DNA of 64,000 bases from Pseudomonas sp. SJZ079 (GCF_007993865.1 NZ_VIUH01000020.1:36164-100163), one strand, 5' to 3'; counted from the first letter of the stretch, positions 9,782-18,375 are shown. The notes: generated from the sequence alone by a model not told the origin. Made by a program: numbers and translations.

Positions 9782-9811
9782 AAAAGCCCCGCCAGGTGTG
9801 CGGGGCTTTTT
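9782..9811. terminator. Bidirectional terminator between thiolase and LysE genes
   Basis: A hairpin with arms agccccgc and gcggggct is flanked by A4 on the left and T5 on the right. It lies between two convergent genes and can serve both. Confidence 0.85.
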
Positions 9812-9827
9812 CATTTACAGCGCAGGC

Positions 9828-10457
9828 TCAACGCAATTCGCTGAATGCCAGCTTGATACCGAGTGCGATCAGTACACCGCCCATCAGCCGATCGAACCAG
9901 TGGCCGAGTCGGGCAAAGCCGGTGCGCACCCGTTGCTGACTGAACAGCAGCGCCACCAGACAAAACCACAGCGCCGTTGCCAGCGCCAGATAGACTCCGT
10001 AACCGGCCTGGATCATCAAAGGGGTGTGTGGATTGATTACCACGGTGAACAGCGACAGGAAAAACAGGGTTGCCTTGGGATTCAGGCCATTGGTGACGAA
10101 CCCCGTGACAAACGCGGCGCGTGACGAGCGTGCACCCTCCGCCAGGTTCAGTTCGGCGCTCGCCGGATCAGCCGGTTTGGCGCGCAACGCGCGGATACCG
10201 ATATACAGCAAGTAAGCGGCCGCCAGCCACTTCAGCGCATTGAACAGCACGATCGACTGCGACACGATCAAGCCGATACCGAGCAACGAATACGCCACGT
10301 GCACGAAGATGCCGGCACCGACGCCCAACGCGGTAAACATGCCGGCGCGCCGACCGAAGCCCACGCTTTCGCGCACCACGATGGCAAAGTCCGGACCGGG
10401 ACTGGCCACAGCGAGCAAATGGATCAACGCAACAGTAAAAAACTCTGTCCAGTACAC
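9828..10457 (-). CDS. LysE/RhtB family amino-acid exporter
   Basis: A 209-aa, strongly hydrophobic protein with about six membrane segments. The N-terminal signature HLLAVASPGPDFAIVVRESV is diagnostic of the LysE/RhtB family, which exports amino acids or homoserine-like compounds across the inner membrane. The start is a GTG at 10457 with GGAGG close upstream (GGAGGTCCC). The longer open frame extending to 10829 runs backwards through the divergent dehydrogenase gene and is not real. Substrate not predictable. Confidence 0.88.
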   Translation of the reverse strand: MYWTEFFTVALIHLLAVASPGPDFAIVVRESVGFGRRAGMFTALGVGAGIFVHVAYSLLGIGLIVSQSIVLFNALKWLAAAYLLYIGIRALRAKPADPASAELNLAEGARSSRAAFVTGFVTNGLNPKATLFFLSLFTVVINPHTPLMIQAGYGVYLALATALWFCLVALLFSQQRVRTGFARLGHWFDRLMGGVLIALGIKLAFSELR

Positions 10458-10536
10458 GGGACCTCCGTGGCATAAAGTGGGTCTGCTAGGCTCGCAACCA
10501 TACGCCCACCCAGCCCAGTAAAGAAAGGTACAGCTG

Positions 10537-11502
10537 ATGAGTAATAGTAGCCTTGCGGTATTTCTCGACCACAGCTCGCTCGACCTTGGCGACCTCGATC
10601 TGATGCCGCTCAAGCAGTGTTTTGCCGAACTGCGGCTGCATGGACAGAGCACGTCCGAGCAGGTCATCGAACGCCTGCAAGGCGCGCAGGTCGCGATCAG
10701 CAACAAGGTGCCGCTGGATGCCGAGACCTTCGCCGCCTGCCCGGAGCTGAAACTGGTTCTGGTTGCCGCCACCGGCACCAACAATATCGACCTCGTCGCC
10801 GCTCGCGAACAGGGCGTGACCGTCTGCAATTGCCAAGGCTATGGCACCCCGTCGGTGGCGCAACACACTCTGATGCTGCTGCTCGCCCTGGCCACCCGCC
10901 TGCCCGACTACCATGCTGCCGTACGTGCCGGGCGCTGGCAGCAGGCGCAGCAATTTTGCCTGCTGGACTTTCCCATCGTCGAACTGGAAGGCAAGACCCT
11001 CGGCCTGCTGGGCCATGGCGAGCTGGGGGGCGCGGTGGCCAGCCTGGCCGAGGCGTTCGGCATGCGCGTGCTGCTCGGTCAGTTGCCGGGACGCCAACCG
11101 CGCCCGGATCGCGTGCCACTGGAAGAACTGCTACCGCAGGTCGACGCCCTGACCCTGCATTGCCCGTTGAACGACGCCACCCGGGATCTGATTGGCGAGG
11201 ATGAGCTGAACCTGATGAAACCCGGCGCCTTCCTGATCAACACCGCGCGCGGCGGTCTGGTCAACGAGCAGGCCCTGGCCGCCGCGCTGCGCCGTGGCCA
11301 TTTGGGCGGCGCCGCCACCGACGTGCTGACCCAGGAACCGCCGATAAACGGCAACCCCTTGCTGGCCGGCGATATCCCACGACTGATTGTCACCCCGCAC
11401 AGCGCCTGGGGCAGCCGCGAGGCGCGGCAACGGATCGTCGGCCAACTGATGGAGAACGCCCAGGCGTTCTTCGGCGGTGCGCCGCGCCGTGTAGTCGGCT
11501 AA
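10537..11502 (+). CDS. D-2-hydroxyacid dehydrogenase (glycerate/hydroxypyruvate type)
   Basis: A 321-aa NAD(P)-dependent dehydrogenase. The N-terminal half binds substrate (AATGTNNID near residue 77). The Rossmann motif GHGELGG is near 152. The catalytic trio is present: Arg in NTARGGLV near 233, Glu in TQEPP near 265, His in TPHSAW near 285. It reduces 2-keto acids such as hydroxypyruvate or glyoxylate; the best fit is hydroxypyruvate reductase (HprA-like), but the substrate is inferred. Followed 28 bases later by rsmC, so the two may be co-transcribed. Confidence 0.88.
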   Translation: MSNSSLAVFLDHSSLDLGDLDLMPLKQCFAELRLHGQSTSEQVIERLQGAQVAISNKVPLDAETFAACPELKLVLVAATGTNNIDLVAAREQGVTVCNCQGYGTPSVAQHTLMLLLALATRLPDYHAAVRAGRWQQAQQFCLLDFPIVELEGKTLGLLGHGELGGAVASLAEAFGMRVLLGQLPGRQPRPDRVPLEELLPQVDALTLHCPLNDATRDLIGEDELNLMKPGAFLINTARGGLVNEQALAAALRRGHLGGAATDVLTQEPPINGNPLLAGDIPRLIVTPHSAWGSREARQRIVGQLMENAQAFFGGAPRRVVG

Positions 11503-11530
11503 GCTGCGCGCCTTTTTTCGAGGAGCACTC

Positions 11531-12529
11531 ATGGACCCGCGAAGCGAAGTGTTGCTGCGCCAGGCCGACCTGTTCGCCGGCCCGTTGTTGCTGGCTGGCC
11601 TACCCGCCGACGATCTGCTCGGGCACCTGCCCAACGCCCATGGCTGGAGCTGGCACGCTGGCGATCAGGCCGCACTGAGCAGCCGCTTTGCCGGACGCAG
11701 TCACTTTGGCGTCACCCCGCCCACCGTGCAGTTCGACGCGGCGGTATTGTTCCTGCCGAAATCCCGAGAGCTGACCGATTACCTGCTGAGCGCCCTGGCC
11801 GCACAACTGGACGGCCGCGAGCTGTTTCTGGTCGGCGAAAAACGTGCCGGTATCGAGCGCGCGGCCAAACAACTGGCGGCGTTCGGCAGCACAGGCAAAC
11901 TCGACAGCGCGCGGCACTGCCAGCTCTGGCGGGCACGGCTGGAACAGGCGCCGCCGACACCGGACCTGGAGGCTCTGGCCCAACGTTATTCGCTGGAATT
12001 GAGCGACGGCCCACTGACCATCGTCAGTCTGCCGGGGGTCTTCAGCCATGGTCGTCTGGATAGCGGCAGTGCCCTGCTCCTGGAGCACCTGGATAACCTG
12101 CCGACTGGCCACCTGCTGGACTTCGGCTGCGGTGCCGGGGTGCTCGGTGCGGTACTCAAACGCCGCTACCCGGATAGCCAGGTAACCCTGCTGGATGTCG
12201 ATGCCTTTGCCGCGGCCAGCAGTCGCCTGACCCTGGCCGCCAATCATCTGCAAGCCGAGGTGATCAGTGGCGACGGAATTGCCGCCGCCCCCACGGAGCT
12301 GAGCGCGATTCTGAGTAACCCGCCGTTCCACCAGGGCGTGCACACCCACTATCAGGCCACGGAAAACCTGTTGCGCCAGGCCACCGAGCACCTGCAGCGC
12401 CACGGTCAATTACGCCTGGTGGCCAACAGCTTCCTCAAATACCCGCCGCTGATCGAACAGCACCTCGGTCCCTGCCAGACGCTGGCCGAAGCCAAGGGTT
12501 TCCGCATCTACCAGGCGCACAAAGGCTGA
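11531..12529 (+). CDS. rsmC: 16S rRNA (guanine-1207 N2) methyltransferase RsmC
   Basis: A 332-aa protein with the RsmC two-domain plan: a degenerate N-terminal methyltransferase-like domain (residues 1-165) and an active C-terminal SAM domain with LLDFGCGAGVLG near 195 and the N2-guanine motif SNPPFHQG near 257. RsmC methylates G1207 of 16S rRNA in the assembled 30S subunit. GAGGAG lies seven bases before the ATG. Confidence 0.93.
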   Translation: MDPRSEVLLRQADLFAGPLLLAGLPADDLLGHLPNAHGWSWHAGDQAALSSRFAGRSHFGVTPPTVQFDAAVLFLPKSRELTDYLLSALAAQLDGRELFLVGEKRAGIERAAKQLAAFGSTGKLDSARHCQLWRARLEQAPPTPDLEALAQRYSLELSDGPLTIVSLPGVFSHGRLDSGSALLLEHLDNLPTGHLLDFGCGAGVLGAVLKRRYPDSQVTLLDVDAFAAASSRLTLAANHLQAEVISGDGIAAAPTELSAILSNPPFHQGVHTHYQATENLLRQATEHLQRHGQLRLVANSFLKYPPLIEQHLGPCQTLAEAKGFRIYQAHKG

Positions 12530-12572
12530 GCGCAGGCTTGCTCAAGCCCGAGCGCTTAGGCAGAATGCGCCC

Positions 12573-12749
12573 GTCCTAGGGGAGTAGTCTCCCGCGAGCG
12601 CCCGTCGCTCGCCCGGCACGCGTCAACATACTTGGTCAACCGACCATGGCGCGTGCGACCCAAGGCCCGCTTAACCGGGCTGCAGATGTGCTGCCAACGC
12701 CAGTCGTTGGTTAGCAACAATCTGCACAGGGTTTGACCAGACCTATGAC
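12573..12749 (+). ncRNA. yybP-ykoY manganese riboswitch
   Basis: The aptamer core signature AGGGGAGTAG (12578-12587) is followed by stems and by GTCAACATACT. The 3' element AGACCTA (12739-12745) closes the P1 stem. P1 pairs 12573-12580 with 12742-12749 with a single mismatch. This is the class that binds Mn2+ and controls Mn exporters. It directly precedes a UPF0016 gene, the expected partner. Downstream, 12745-12752 can instead pair with 12782-12789, competing with P1, and a long stem (12765-12779 with 12805-12815) ends two bases before the ribosome binding site TAGGA. There is no T tract, so control is probably at translation. Confidence 0.88.
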
Positions 12750-12828
12750 ACGCACACCTCACCCGGGGCGGGAAGGTCGTACGTGTCATCTGTCATGGCC
12801 ATCTCGACCCGCCCCGTTAGGAAGCCTG

Positions 12829-13413
12829 ATGCTGGAATCCCTGTTCGTCCCCACCCTGATCGTTGCGCTGGCCGAAATCGGCGACAAGACCCAACTGCTT
12901 GCCCTGCTGCTGGCCGCGCGCTTTCGTAGGCCCTGGCCGATCATCGGCGGCATTGTGGTGGCCACCCTGGCCAACCACTTCGCCGCCGCGGCTGCCGGTA
13001 ACTGGGTGGCCGGTTTGTTTTCGCCCGCCACCCTCAACTGGATGCTCACCGCCAGTTTCGTCGCGGTGGCGCTATGGACCCTGGTTCCCGACCAGTTGGA
13101 CGACGACGAAAACACCCGACTCAAGCGCTACGGCCCATTTCTCACCACCCTGGTCGCCTTTTTCATTGCCGAGATGGGCGACAAGACGCAAATCGCCACG
13201 GTGATGCTGGCCGCGCAGTACCCACAGTTGGTCTGGGTGGTGATCGGCACCACGCTGGGCATGCTGATCGCCAACGTGCCGGTGGTGTTGGCGGGCAATT
13301 TCGCCGCCGCGCGCCTGCCGCTGACCCTGATCCGGCGCCTGGCGGCCAGCGCCTTTGCCGCCTTGGCGCTGTATGCGGGCTACCAGGCCTTGAAATTGAG
13401 CGGGCTTGCTTGA
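12829..13413 (+). CDS. UPF0016/GDT1 family manganese exporter (MneA-like)
   Basis: A 194-aa inner-membrane protein with six predicted membrane segments in two repeats. Each repeat carries the family motif E-x-G-D-K-T-Q (EIGDKTQ near residue 15, EMGDKTQ near 115). The family (TMEM165/GDT1; MneA in Vibrio) transports Mn2+ or Ca2+. The yybP-ykoY riboswitch directly upstream supports Mn export when Mn is high. The ATG at 12829 with AGGA seven bases before it is the true start. The open frame extends to 12733 but that part lies in the riboswitch. Confidence 0.92.
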   Translation: MLESLFVPTLIVALAEIGDKTQLLALLLAARFRRPWPIIGGIVVATLANHFAAAAAGNWVAGLFSPATLNWMLTASFVAVALWTLVPDQLDDDENTRLKRYGPFLTTLVAFFIAEMGDKTQIATVMLAAQYPQLVWVVIGTTLGMLIANVPVVLAGNFAAARLPLTLIRRLAASAFAALALYAGYQALKLSGLA

Positions 13414-13524
13414 CGACCAAAGCGACCACATAGATCGACGCTTAGACCCATGTGATAAGAGCGAAACTGCTGATAAAGTGCGCAAGCTTTTGCTCATTTT
13501 CTCAGCAGTCATGGAGACACCCTC

Positions 13525-13968
13525 ATGTCATTGGATGATCGCAAAAAGCTGGTGCGCCAGCATATCGACCTGTCGTGGAACAAGGGCCGCCTGGCGTTGG
13601 TGGAACAACTGCACAGCAAGGACTTTCTCTACAAGAGCTCATTTATCGGTCGACCGCTGAACAGTGCCGCATTCGCCCTGATGGTGCAGGACATCCGCGA
13701 CGCCATGCCGGACCTCGAGGTGGTGATCGAGGATTGCATCGCCGAAGGCAACAAGGTGGTCACCTGGAGCACCCTGATCGGCACCATCGAGAAGCCCGCC
13801 CTGGGTTATCCGCCAAGCGACAAGGTGATGAGCATTTCGGCGATGGCCTTCTGGACGCTGACCCCGCGCAACGAGATTCAGGAGCTCTGCACCATGTTCG
13901 ACATGGAAAGCTTTCGCGCCCAGCTTGGCCTGGAGCCCCGTCGGTTCGCGGAAATAGCCCTGCCGTAG
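13525..13968 (+). CDS. SnoaL-like ester cyclase / NTF2-like protein
   Basis: A 147-aa single-domain protein of the SnoaL-like polyketide-cyclase family within the NTF2-like superfamily. The N-terminal helix HIDLSWNKGRLALVEQLHS and the following DFLYKSSF segment match the family, as does the central VQDIRDAMPDLEVVIEDCIAEG region. Members are small cytoplasmic enzymes or binding proteins with varied substrates. It stands alone with its own upstream gap and converges on the epimerase gene. Function beyond the fold cannot be stated. Confidence 0.8.
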   Translation: MSLDDRKKLVRQHIDLSWNKGRLALVEQLHSKDFLYKSSFIGRPLNSAAFALMVQDIRDAMPDLEVVIEDCIAEGNKVVTWSTLIGTIEKPALGYPPSDKVMSISAMAFWTLTPRNEIQELCTMFDMESFRAQLGLEPRRFAEIALP

Positions 13969-13983
13969 GCGGGCAACGAACTT

Positions 13984-14973
13984 CTACCCGGCGATATAGC
14001 CATTCTCGCGAAACCACTGGATCGTCCGCGCCAACGTGACATCCAGTGATTGCTCGGCCACAAACCCCAACTCCTGGCGCGCTTTGCTGCCGTCGAGGAA
14101 CTGCCCGCCAGCCATCACCGCAATCGCCGTGTCGTCCAGCAGCGGCAAGCGTCCGCTCAAGCGATAGCGCAAGCGCCCGACTAGCGCCGCGCCCTTGGCC
14201 AGACTCAAGAGTATTGGCTTAGGTGCACCAACACCCAACTGCTCGGCGATTCGCGCAGTCAACTCGGCCAACTGGATATTTTCGCCGGTGAGCAGATAAC
14301 GCTCGCCGGCACGGCCCTTCTCCAGCGCCAGCAGCAACCCGCGCCCCGCTTCTGCGGCGTCTATCCAGTTGCGTGGTCCCGGCACATAACGGCGCATGGC
14401 ACCGCTGGCGATGGCGGTCACCAACCGCCCTGTACTGGGGCCGACATCGAACTCGCCCAGGGTCATCCCGGGAATTCCGATCACCACCGGCAGGCCATTG
14501 CGCGCCTGCTCCCGGGCCTGCTCATCCAGCGCCCACTTGCACAGCAGATAAGGGTTGCGCCAGCGCGGCATGCCTTCGTAGAACAAGCCTTCGTGCCCCG
14601 GCAAACCCTGCGGATGACGCGGCAAAGCGATCGCCGCCCCAACATAGAGAATGCGCGGCACCTCGGCGGCCAGGCAGGCGGCATAGAAGTGGTTGGTCTG
14701 ATCCAGCGCGCTGGCCACCTCTTCCTGCCAACGTCGTGGCCGGGTCGGATAATGGCCGGCGCAGAAGATCACCCCGTCGACGCCCCGCAACGCTCGGCTG
14801 AGCCCGGTCTGGTCGAACAAACCCGCGGCGTGACTCTCGGCGTCGAGATAACCGAGGCGCTCGATACGCGAGGAGGGTCGATGGATCAACAGCAACTGGT
14901 GACCCGCCGCCTTGATGGCGCGGGCCGTATGGTGGCCAAGCAGACCGGTAGCACCGAGCACGGCAATCTTCAC
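13984..14973 (-). CDS. NAD-dependent epimerase/dehydratase (atypical SDR)
   Basis: A 329-aa extended-SDR-fold protein beginning with VKIAVLGATGLLGHH, a Rossmann GxxGxxG motif. The variable C-terminal half resembles NAD-dependent epimerases and dihydroflavonol-reductase-like proteins. The GTG at 14973 with GGAG six bases upstream is chosen, because the 16 residues before it in the longer open frame are not family-like. Substrate unknown. Convergent with the ester cyclase gene. Confidence 0.82.
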   Translation of the reverse strand: MKIAVLGATGLLGHHTARAIKAAGHQLLLIHRPSSRIERLGYLDAESHAAGLFDQTGLSRALRGVDGVIFCAGHYPTRPRRWQEEVASALDQTNHFYAACLAAEVPRILYVGAAIALPRHPQGLPGHEGLFYEGMPRWRNPYLLCKWALDEQAREQARNGLPVVIGIPGMTLGEFDVGPSTGRLVTAIASGAMRRYVPGPRNWIDAAEAGRGLLLALEKGRAGERYLLTGENIQLAELTARIAEQLGVGAPKPILLSLAKGAALVGRLRYRLSGRLPLLDDTAIAVMAGGQFLDGSKARQELGFVAEQSLDVTLARTIQWFRENGYIAG

Positions 14974-15056
14974 AGCGACTCCTTGCGCGAAAAAAGCAGA
15001 ACGCCCAGCACTCGACTGCACACTCGAGCACTGGGCGGTTCAGTGAGGCGGCGCTA

Positions 15057-15878
15057 TCAGCGCGAAGCTTTAGCCTGTTCATACAGCGGCATGACTTTCG
15101 GAATAGTCGCCTGCAAGGAGGCAATCCGGCTACTCGACGAGGGGTGCGTGCTCATGAATTCCGGCGGCGCACCTTCACTGGCCTGGGCCATCTTCTGCCA
15201 CAGGCTGACTGCCGCATTCGGGTTGTAACCGGCGCGAGCGGCCAATTCCAGGCCAATCACATCGGCTTCGTTCTCGTTACCACGGCTGTTCGGCAGGGTC
15301 ATGCCGTATTCTACCGCGGCATCGGCTATTGCCAGAGTACCCTCACCCAGGCCGAGCAAGGCGCCAGCCCCCTGTTTGGCCAGACCGATGCCGTAGGCCT
15401 TGGACATCGCTTCGCGGCTATGCTCGCGCAGCGCGTGGGCGATCTCATGGCCCATCACCGCGGCGATCTCATCATCGCTCAGCTGCAGTTTCTCGATCAG
15501 CCCACTGTAGAAGATGATCTTGCCGCCGGGGCCGCAGTTGGCGTTCAACTCGGGGCTGTCGATCAGGTTGACTTCCCATCGCCACTGCGCCGAGTCGGGG
15601 CGAAACAGTGGCGCTTGCTTGATCAAGCGATCGGCGATGTTACGCAGACGCTTGGCGTTGGTACTGCTCTTATCCAGCTTGCCTTTGCTCGACGCCTCCC
15701 CCAGCGTCTGCTGGTAGGACTGCGCGTACATCTGATTGACCTCTTCGGTCGACAGCATGCTGAACATGTATTGCTTGCGTTCCACGCCCACAGTACCGCC
15801 GCTGGTGGTGTTCACGGCCTGGCATCCGGCCAGCAGCAAGGCCACGGCCAGCGCGGTTAACGACAACGACTGGTTCAT
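15057..15878 (-). CDS. M48 family metallopeptidase, lipoprotein
   Basis: A 273-aa protein with a lipoprotein signal peptide (LLLAGC, lipidated Cys19). The catalytic zinc motif HEIAH is at residues 144-148, and the third ligand is in NENEADVIG near 195. It belongs to the small M48 group that includes LoiP/YcaL-type envelope proteases, which degrade or process outer-membrane proteins. GGAG lies before ATG 15878; the longer frame to 15923 adds a non-signal-like N-terminus. Likely anchored in the outer membrane facing the periplasm. Confidence 0.9.
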   Translation of the reverse strand: MNQSLSLTALAVALLLAGCQAVNTTSGGTVGVERKQYMFSMLSTEEVNQMYAQSYQQTLGEASSKGKLDKSSTNAKRLRNIADRLIKQAPLFRPDSAQWRWEVNLIDSPELNANCGPGGKIIFYSGLIEKLQLSDDEIAAVMGHEIAHALREHSREAMSKAYGIGLAKQGAGALLGLGEGTLAIADAAVEYGMTLPNSRGNENEADVIGLELAARAGYNPNAAVSLWQKMAQASEGAPPEFMSTHPSSSSRIASLQATIPKVMPLYEQAKASR

Positions 15879-16011
15879 GCGGAGTCTCCATCTGAATAAG
15901 CCTCGTATGCTACGGCGGCGCATCGCGCTCGGGCAACCACCACGCCACAGGCAAGCTTGCCGCGCCGGCTAAGCGAGGCAAATCAGCGGCGACTGATCAA
16001 CCCCCAGAGAC

Positions 16012-16629
16012 CTAGGCAGGCGTCAGGCACTCCGGGCCATCCAGCGCGGGGTCGTTGACCAGGTTGGCCAGCACCCGCTCGCGCAAGACCGGTTGCGGTC
16101 TGGCCAACAGAGCCCGCAACTCGTCCAACGGCGTATCCGCTGCCAACCAGGCGTCCTGCCCGGCGCCATCAAGAATCAGGGGACGCCGCTGGTTAGCCGC
16201 GGCCTGAGTCACCACCGCGGCGCTGAGGTACACCTGCCCGCCCACGGGATAGGCTTCCCACAGTGCGGCAAAATACAAAGGAGAAGCGTCGCTGGTCAGC
16301 CAATAGGGACGTTTGCGCGTCGTGCCGCGCCATTCGTAGAAGCCGTTGGCCGGCAATAGACCGCGGCGCAGGCGGAAGGCCTCGCGGAACATCGGTTGCT
16401 CGGCCAGGGTTTCCGCGCGGGCCTGGGCCGGGGTTTTCGACAGGTCGGTCAGCCATGGCGGGGTCAAGCCCCAGCGCACGCGCGCTAGCTGGCGCTCGCC
16501 GTCGAGATTACGCTGCAGCAGCACCTGGGCATGCGGTGCGATGCTCCAGTGCGGTTGCTGGTCCGCGGGAAATCCAGGCAACGCCGCGAACGCGGGCGTC
16601 CAACGGAACAGGGCATAACGTCCACACAT
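16012..16629 (-). CDS. SRAP (YedK/HMCES) family protein, variant active site
   Basis: A 205-aa protein. It starts MCGRY, so Cys2, which forms the thiazolidine crosslink to abasic DNA after Met removal, is present. The glutamate of GFYEW (Glu99) is also kept. SRAP proteins shield abasic sites in single-stranded DNA during replication. Two active-site positions differ from E. coli YedK as I recall it. The asparagine of the INAR motif reads AQAR (Gln69), and the loop carrying the conserved histidine before RRPL is shortened and reads AANQRRPLIL. Crosslinking may persist, but reversal could be altered. Confidence 0.85.
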   Translation of the reverse strand: MCGRYALFRWTPAFAALPGFPADQQPHWSIAPHAQVLLQRNLDGERQLARVRWGLTPPWLTDLSKTPAQARAETLAEQPMFREAFRLRRGLLPANGFYEWRGTTRKRPYWLTSDASPLYFAALWEAYPVGGQVYLSAAVVTQAAANQRRPLILDGAGQDAWLAADTPLDELRALLARPQPVLRERVLANLVNDPALDGPECLTPA

Positions 16630-16665
16630 GACAAACTCGATAGCAGGTTGGCGACATACCGCGGC

Positions 16666-16926
16666 TCAACAGATGAGTACGCCCTGAGTATCCTCGGGCT
16701 CGTCACTGGGTAGCGGTTGCGCGACATTGTACGTGGCGATCAACTGCTGCGCGCGATCGGCCTGCCGATCCTCGACCATCACCCCGAGCAAACCGCAGAC
16801 CGGCAACTCACCGATGCCACCAACCAGATGCCGACCGCTCAAATGGGCCTCGATGCCTTCACTGGCCAGCATCGTCAGCAGCAACTCGCCTTCCATCAGG
16901 TCCAGTGGCTCATAGATACGCTGCAT
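16666..16926 (-). CDS. DUF2007 family protein
   Basis: An 86-aa protein with the DUF2007 pattern, an N-terminal IYEPLDLMEGELLLTMLASEGI followed by VCGLLGVMVEDRQADRAQQLI. The family resembles the signal-transducing GlnB-like small domain and is of unknown function. Its ATG overlaps the stop of the upstream CPXCG gene by one base (TGATG), so the two are translationally coupled. The open frame upstream to 17085 runs through that gene in another frame and is not coding. Confidence 0.85.
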   Translation of the reverse strand: MQRIYEPLDLMEGELLLTMLASEGIEAHLSGRHLVGGIGELPVCGLLGVMVEDRQADRAQQLIATYNVAQPLPSDEPEDTQGVLIC

Positions 16927-17108
16927 CAGTCGTTCTCCCCGCGCACATCCAGGGTCCATTCGACACCGTCGGTGCGCAAATCGAAGACGATCGGCCGGCA
17001 ACACACCGGGCAATCCTCGATGTACTGCTGATCGCCTGCGGACAGATCGAGCACTGCCTCGACCGGCTCGCCGCAGTAGGGACATTGATATGCCTGAGTT
17101 TCCAGCAT
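16926..17108 (-). CDS. CPXCG-motif cysteine-rich protein
   Basis: A 60-aa protein with two paired-cysteine knuckles, CPYCGE near residue 9 and CPVCCRP near 34, expected to bind one zinc ion. The CPXCG family is conserved in gammaproteobacteria without known function. GGAG lies six bases before ATG 17108; an in-frame ATG at 17120 contains that site and is less likely. First gene of a two-gene unit with the DUF2007 gene. Confidence 0.87.
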   Translation of the reverse strand: MLETQAYQCPYCGEPVEAVLDLSAGDQQYIEDCPVCCRPIVFDLRTDGVEWTLDVRGEND

Positions 17109-17132
17109 CGCGGCCTCCATGTGACTTACGCG

Positions 17133-17138
17133 TATAAT
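17133..17138 (+). promoter_or_regulatory. Putative sigma-70 -10 box for the acyltransferase gene
   Basis: A perfect TATAAT, 74 bases upstream of the acyltransferase ATG and 25 bases from the start of the divergent CPXCG gene. A matching -35 is not clear. Between it and the gene lies a small hairpin (gccccgc / gcggggc, 17154-17168). Confidence 0.45.
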
Positions 17139-17211
17139 CACCGGTCTATTGCTGGCCCCGCACGCGGGGCGCGCACTTTCACCTGCAGCCAACCACCAAC
17201 AAGAGAACATG

Positions 17212-18375
17212 ATGGGCGAATTCGATGCCATCCGACCTTACGCCGACGCCGAAGTCCCTGCCGTTCTGAATCGCCTGCTGACAGACGACGCGTTTCTCGA
17301 CATTCTCACCCACTTTCGCTTCCCACGCTTGGCGGGGTCACTGGGCTGGCTGCTTAAACCACTTATAGCCTATCGGCTGCGCCTTGAGTTCCGCGGCATC
17401 GCTTCGGTGGCGGCGCTGCAGGACAAAGTCGAGCAGTACGTCGACCGGACTATCGAGCGCGCTACCGACGGGGTCACCTACTCGGGCGTCGAACACCTCA
17501 AGGCCGGCAGCGCCTACCTGTTTCTCGCCAACCACCGCGACATCGTCATGGACCCGGCCTTCGTCAACTACGCGGTGTACCACGCCGGTCTGCCGACGCC
17601 GCGCATCGCCATTGGCGACAACCTGCTGCAAAAGCCCTTCGTCAGCGACCTGATGCGTCTGAACAAGAGCTTTATCGTGCATCGCTCGCTCAGCGGCCGG
17701 CGCGAGAAGCTCGCCGCCTACCAGCTGCTCTCGGCCTACATCAACCACTCGATTCGTAACGACCGCGAGTCGATCTGGATCGCCCAGGCCGAAGGGCGGG
17801 CCAAGGACGGTGACGACCGCACCGATTCGGCGATCCTCAAGATGTTCCACATGAGCCGTAAAAGCGAGGCCTTCGCCGAGGTCATCCGCGAGTTGAACCT
17901 GACCCCGGTGTCGATCAGCTATGAGTACGATCCCTGCGATCACGCCAAGGCGCGCGAACTGTTTACCCGCGCCAGCACCGGCAGCTACGCCAAAGCCCCA
18001 GGCGAAGATGACCAGAGCATTGCCCTCGGCATCACCGGTTACAAGGGCCGCGTGCATGTGCATTTCGGTGAGCCGGTGAGCACCGGCCTGGAGGACAGCA
18101 AGCAGCTGGCCCTGGAGATGGACAAGCATATTCTCAGCGGTTATCGGCTATTTCCGGCGCACTACCTGGCCTATGCCATGTGGGCCGAGCGTGACCCCGC
18201 ACTGAACGTGCCCAGCGCGGCACAGCTGTTCCCCGCCGAGGAGCTGGCCGCTGCCGAGACTGAATGGCAGAAGCGCTTGCACGGCTGTCCGGCCGAACAG
18301 CAGCCTTACCTGGTGCTGCAATATGCCACCCCAGTTCGTAACCAATACCGGGTCAAGGCGGGCTTGCCGCTCTAA
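17212..18375 (+). CDS. PlsC-type glycerol acyltransferase
   Basis: A protein of about 387 aa with a 1-acylglycerol-3-phosphate-acyltransferase-like domain. The catalytic block reads FLANHRDIVMDP near residue 105, an H-x5-D spacing instead of the usual H-x4-D, although the nearer aspartate (HRD) is also available. Further blocks include the substrate region SKSFIVHRS-like sequence near 155 and a glutamate motif, QAEGRAKDGDDR, near 198. It should acylate a lysophospholipid or related lipid at the inner membrane; the true substrate is not clear. ATG 17209 is an alternative start. Confidence 0.82.
   Translation: MGEFDAIRPYADAEVPAVLNRLLTDDAFLDILTHFRFPRLAGSLGWLLKPLIAYRLRLEFRGIASVAALQDKVEQYVDRTIERATDGVTYSGVEHLKAGSAYLFLANHRDIVMDPAFVNYAVYHAGLPTPRIAIGDNLLQKPFVSDLMRLNKSFIVHRSLSGRREKLAAYQLLSAYINHSIRNDRESIWIAQAEGRAKDGDDRTDSAILKMFHMSRKSEAFAEVIRELNLTPVSISYEYDPCDHAKARELFTRASTGSYAKAPGEDDQSIALGITGYKGRVHVHFGEPVSTGLEDSKQLALEMDKHILSGYRLFPAHYLAYAMWAERDPALNVPSAAQLFPAEELAAAETEWQKRLHGCPAEQQPYLVLQYATPVRNQYRVKAGLPL

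Noticed and set aside
10646..10706. Possible small RNA gene
   Set aside because: Sequence lies within the dehydrogenase reading frame and shows no independent promoter or terminator.
9828..10829. A 333-aa frame on the minus strand extending the LysE gene upstream
   Set aside because: The part beyond 10457 overlaps the divergent dehydrogenase gene in the opposite direction and has no family similarity. The GTG at 10457 has a good GGAGG site.
12556..12789. A 77-aa minus-strand frame in the gap before the Mn exporter gene
   Set aside because: The sequence folds as the yybP-ykoY riboswitch; the frame has no signal or family.
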